Shown here: positions 50,280 to 52,744 of the stretch, in pieces
Position numbering within the stretch: position 1 is the first letter of the stretch
Layout: every line of letters begins with the position of its first letter
NCBI GenBank assembly: GCA_002399735.1
Contig: DHEF01000034.1
Location: 134,779-187,522 of the forward strand
Source of the DNA: Chitinophagaceae bacterium UBA4857
GTDB taxonomy: Bacteria > Bacteroidota > Bacteroidia > Chitinophagales > Chitinophagaceae
Direction: 5' to 3'
Length of the DNA stretch: 52,744 nt
Position numbers and translations under genes: made by a program
The notes under the pieces: generated by a model
Seen by the model: the letters and a program-made list of their open reading frames with translations, nothing else
Told to the model about the DNA's origin: nothing
Database searches by the model: none

Positions 50280-51146
50280 TTAATAGCCGTATTCCCGAAG
50301 TTGCAAATCGTTTTCACGCCATTTGGGTTTAACCTTAACAAACAGCTCTAAAAAAACTTTTTGTTGTATAAAAGCTTCTATATCGGCACGGGCAAGCATT
50401 CCTACTTTTTTTATCATGCTTCCCTTTTCGCCAATAATAATAGCTTTTTGGGTTTCCCGGTGAACAATAATATCGGCTACAATTTTTACCAAGGTTTGTT
50501 TTTCTTTATACTCCCGTATTAAAACAGCAGTATGATAAGGTAATTCATCAGAAAAAAGTTCGTACACTTTTTCCCTTATCATTTCGCTTACAAAAAACTT
50601 GGTTGGTAAATCGCTGATATCATCTTCATTGTAAAACGGTTCACCTTCCGGCAACAATTCTATAATAGGATTTATTAAAAGTGCAGTATCAAAAGGCTTT
50701 GTTGCTGCTATGGTAACAGTATCCTTACAATACTTTTTTTCTTTAAAAAAGGTAATAGCTTCCTGTATTTTATCTTTTTTAGCACGGTCAATTTTATTAA
50801 TAATAACAATGGCCGGTACTCTTAGCCTAAGGGCAGAAAACATCTGATCCGATTCTTCCCAATTATCATTTACATCAACAATTAACAAAGCCACATCAGC
50901 ATCTTCCAGCGAGCTTTTTACAGCCTGCATCATTTTCTCGTGTAGTTTATATTTGGGCTCAATAATACCGGGTGTATCAGAAAAAATAACCTGGTAATCA
51001 TCGCCGGTCATAATAGCTTTAATGCGGTGGCGTGTGGTTTGTACCTTGTGCGATACAATGGCCAGTTTTTCGCCCATTAGCGCATTTAATAATGTGCTTT
51101 TTCCTGCATTAGGCTTACCAAATATGTTTACAAAACCTACTTTCAA
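50280..51146 (-). CDS. era: GTPase Era
   Basis: A 288-residue GTPase that binds the 3' end of 16S rRNA during 30S assembly. G1 GKPNAGKSTLLN, G3 DTPGI, G4 NKID and the C-terminal KH domain (VHRETQKAIIIGEKGSMIKK) are clear. The start is TTG at 51146: the family sequence KVGFVNIFGKPNAGKS begins there and no in-frame ATG precedes it before a stop codon. A promoter -7 box lies 40 bp upstream. Confidence 0.96.
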   Translation of the reverse strand: MKVGFVNIFGKPNAGKSTLLNALMGEKLAIVSHKVQTTRHRIKAIMTGDDYQVIFSDTPGIIEPKYKLHEKMMQAVKSSLEDADVALLIVDVNDNWEESDQMFSALRLRVPAIVIINKIDRAKKDKIQEAITFFKEKKYCKDTVTIAATKPFDTALLINPIIELLPEGEPFYNEDDISDLPTKFFVSEMIREKVYELFSDELPYHTAVLIREYKEKQTLVKIVADIIVHRETQKAIIIGEKGSMIKKVGMLARADIEAFIQQKVFLELFVKVKPKWRENDLQLREYGY

Positions 51147-51185
51147 AATTACCTTTAATTAACTGTTAAGTTGTTATTGGGGGCG

Positions 51186-51193
51186 CAAAGGTA
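51186..51193 (-). promoter_or_regulatory. -7 box of the era-der operon
   Basis: The complement reads TACCTTTG, the same -7 sequence as for rpsJ. The predicted leader is about 34 nt. The -33 region is A/T-rich without a clear TTTG. Confidence 0.5.
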
Positions 51194-51256
51194 CTCTATT
51201 TTAGCCGTTTAAACTTTTATTTAAAACAAATACACCGTTTCACAATACATATTAAG

Positions 51257-52564
51257 TTAGGCTTTTTCCGCTACAAGTTGGTGGTTATTATCTTTACCTG
51301 CATGCATTTTTGTAGCCAAGTACCTGATATCGCCTGAGTTAGGCTGTTCGTAGGTTTCTAAATCAAAATAAGGAACCGCAGCCAGAATATGGTCAAAAAT
51401 ATCGGCCATTACATGCTCGTACTTAACCCACTTGGTGTCTTTGGTAAAAACATACAACTCCAGTGGAATGCCGTGCATGGTAGGTGCCAGTTGCCGGGTC
51501 ATAGATGTCATTTCTTTATGCAACTGTTTATGTTGTTGTATATACGTTTCCACATAGTACCTGTACACACCCAAATTGGTTAACCGCCGGCCATTTACAG
51601 GATGAGCTTCATCCACTTTATCATGCCGGTTGGTTTTGGCAATATCTTCTTTTGCAAAATCCAGATAATTAGTTAACAATTGAATTTTCCGCAGTTCTGC
51701 TATATCCGTTTCGTTTAAATATTTAATACTGGATACTTTTATATGCACCGATCTTTTTATGCGCCGGCCACCCACTGCATGCATACCCCGCCAGTTTTTA
51801 AACGAATCGGATATTAAATAGTACGTGGGAATAGTAGTGATTGTTTTATCAAAATTCTGCACTTTTACCGTGGTCAGGTTTATTTCAATTACATCGCCAT
51901 CGGCACCGTACTTATCCATGGTTATCCAATCGCCAATACGCACCATATCATTTACAGATACCTGTATACTAGCCACAAAACCAAGAATAGAATCTTTAAA
52001 AATTAATAACAATATAGCCGATGCTGCACCTGTTGCAGCCAGCAAGGCACCAACCGATTTGCCCGTAATGATGGAAAAAACAACAATAGCGGCAATAAAG
52101 TAAGAAAATATAACCAACACCTGTATCATACTATCTACCGGTTTGTCTTTGTAAGCATCTTTGGTTTTTAAAAAATCACGAACGCTATGTAAAAAAGAAC
52201 GCAGCAACCATATTACCCATAACGCAAAATACACGTCGGCAATTGTATATAAAATTTTTGCAAAACTGGGTATAGCATACGATACAACCGGTATTAATTT
52301 ATACGCAACTATAAATGGTACCAAGCGTGATAAATAATTAATTACTTTATTCTTTAAAAGTATATCATCAAACTGTGTAGTAGTTCTGCTGGCCAGTTTT
52401 TGAAAGGCCGATACACTAATAGTTTTTGTTATCCAGGCTATACACAAAGTAATTATTACAGCACTTGTAAATAATATTAAAACCTGGAGGTAAGGGAGCA
52501 AATCATCATTGATATGCCAGTTGTTTAGCAGGTTGGTTAACCAGTCATTAAACGACTTTATCAT
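51257..52564 (-). CDS. MscS-family mechanosensitive ion channel
   Basis: A 435-residue channel of the YbdG-like MscS type. Five predicted transmembrane helices lie in the N-terminal half (for example PYLQVLILFTSAVIITLCIA). The pore helix region is GALLAATGAASAILLLIFKD, followed by the MscS beta domain (VSVNDMVRIGDWITMDKYGA, GDVIEINLTTVKVQNFDKTI). The long C-terminal cytoplasmic domain fits the YbdG/Ynai-type subgroup. It releases solutes at osmotic downshift. The ATG at 52564 is preferred; longer frames start in promoter-like DNA. Confidence 0.9.
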   Translation of the reverse strand: MIKSFNDWLTNLLNNWHINDDLLPYLQVLILFTSAVIITLCIAWITKTISVSAFQKLASRTTTQFDDILLKNKVINYLSRLVPFIVAYKLIPVVSYAIPSFAKILYTIADVYFALWVIWLLRSFLHSVRDFLKTKDAYKDKPVDSMIQVLVIFSYFIAAIVVFSIITGKSVGALLAATGAASAILLLIFKDSILGFVASIQVSVNDMVRIGDWITMDKYGADGDVIEINLTTVKVQNFDKTITTIPTYYLISDSFKNWRGMHAVGGRRIKRSVHIKVSSIKYLNETDIAELRKIQLLTNYLDFAKEDIAKTNRHDKVDEAHPVNGRRLTNLGVYRYYVETYIQQHKQLHKEMTSMTRQLAPTMHGIPLELYVFTKDTKWVKYEHVMADIFDHILAAVPYFDLETYEQPNSGDIRYLATKMHAGKDNNHQLVAEKA

Positions 52565-52679
52565 TATCAAAGCATTTAAAAGTGAATAAAGCCGCAAAGG
52601 TTCATCATTAAGCCCGGAAGGCAAAGGATATATCTTACTCTATTGTTAAACTTTCCTACTTGAACTATTATTATTATGT

Positions 52680-52721
52680 TATCAACTGCATTACTACTAT
52701 CATCGTCCCTTGCGATCCGTA
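52680..52721 (-). repeat. R1 dispersed repeat, copy 8 (at window edge)
   Basis: In minus orientation CGCAAGGGACGATGATAGTA, GTAATGCAG and TTGATAAC align to the right half of the R1 consensus. The rest of 52565-52744 is AT-rich and shows no other feature. Confidence 0.5.
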
Positions 52722-52744
52722 GGATCGGGATTTAATTTATTTCC

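Noticed and set aside
1..52744. CRISPR array, prophage or complete insertion sequence
   Set aside because: No regularly spaced identical repeats, no cas, integrase, capsid or transposase genes were seen. The dispersed repeats are irregularly spaced between genes.

Overview
The window reads as chromosomal DNA of a Bacteroidota bacterium, most likely of the Chitinophagaceae type. Supporting signs are AT-rich coding sequence, almost no Shine-Dalgarno sequences, -7 boxes of the TAnnTTTG type, a C-terminal type IX secretion (T9SS) sorting domain, periplasmic TPR histidine kinases, and a Bacteroidota-style S10-spc ribosomal protein cluster. No transposase, integrase, phage gene or CRISPR array was seen, so the only mobile-element trace is one short non-autonomous element (MITE).

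Layout. 1-5.8 kb: the tail of an unidentified gene, a LytTR response regulator with a TPR histidine kinase, a GNAT acetyltransferase overlapping a YggS-type PLP protein, and a divergent QorB-like/HxlR pair. 6-10 kb: a GH28 lipoprotein, a zinc alcohol dehydrogenase, a DinB protein and a DUF3995 membrane protein. 10-14 kb: a three-subunit molybdenum hydroxylase resembling the periplasmic aldehyde oxidoreductase PaoABC. 14.4-20 kb: DUF1398, two lipoproteins with a small membrane protein, and a NarL-type two-component system. 20-25.4 kb: a GH78 rhamnosidase, tRNA-Ser(UGA), a LacI regulator and an acyltransferase. 25.7-31 kb: ribosomal protein S1, then a forward group of acyltransferase, DUF2071 protein and M23 lipoprotein. 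30.8-45.5 kb, minus strand: an HI0933-type flavoprotein, map, secY and 21 ribosomal protein genes back to rpsJ. 46-52.7 kb, minus strand: a large T9SS-exported surface protein, der, era and an MscS-type channel.

How genes work together. The ribosomal block supplies translation and SecY; S1, Map, Der and Era are also translation or ribosome-assembly factors. GH28 and GH78 could both act on pectin-type glycans, but no SusC/SusD pair is present, so no complete utilization locus is visible. The three molybdenum hydroxylase subunits carry the expected cofactor motifs and should form one enzyme.

The most unusual content is between genes. One dispersed repeat (called R1 here) occurs eight times, twice inside ribosomal operon spacers. 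A second family (R2) occurs four times; one copy is split by a 168-170 bp MITE, and another copy preserves the matching empty site. Several spacers hold short degenerate word-like tandem arrays. Two candidate small RNAs are proposed: one lies between a sigma-54-type promoter and an intrinsic terminator near 46 kb, the other near 0.3 kb. A 269-nt structured spacer separates rpsJ from rplC, and terminator-like hairpins sit inside the spc segment. These are predictions from one window and need genome-wide searches and RNA data.
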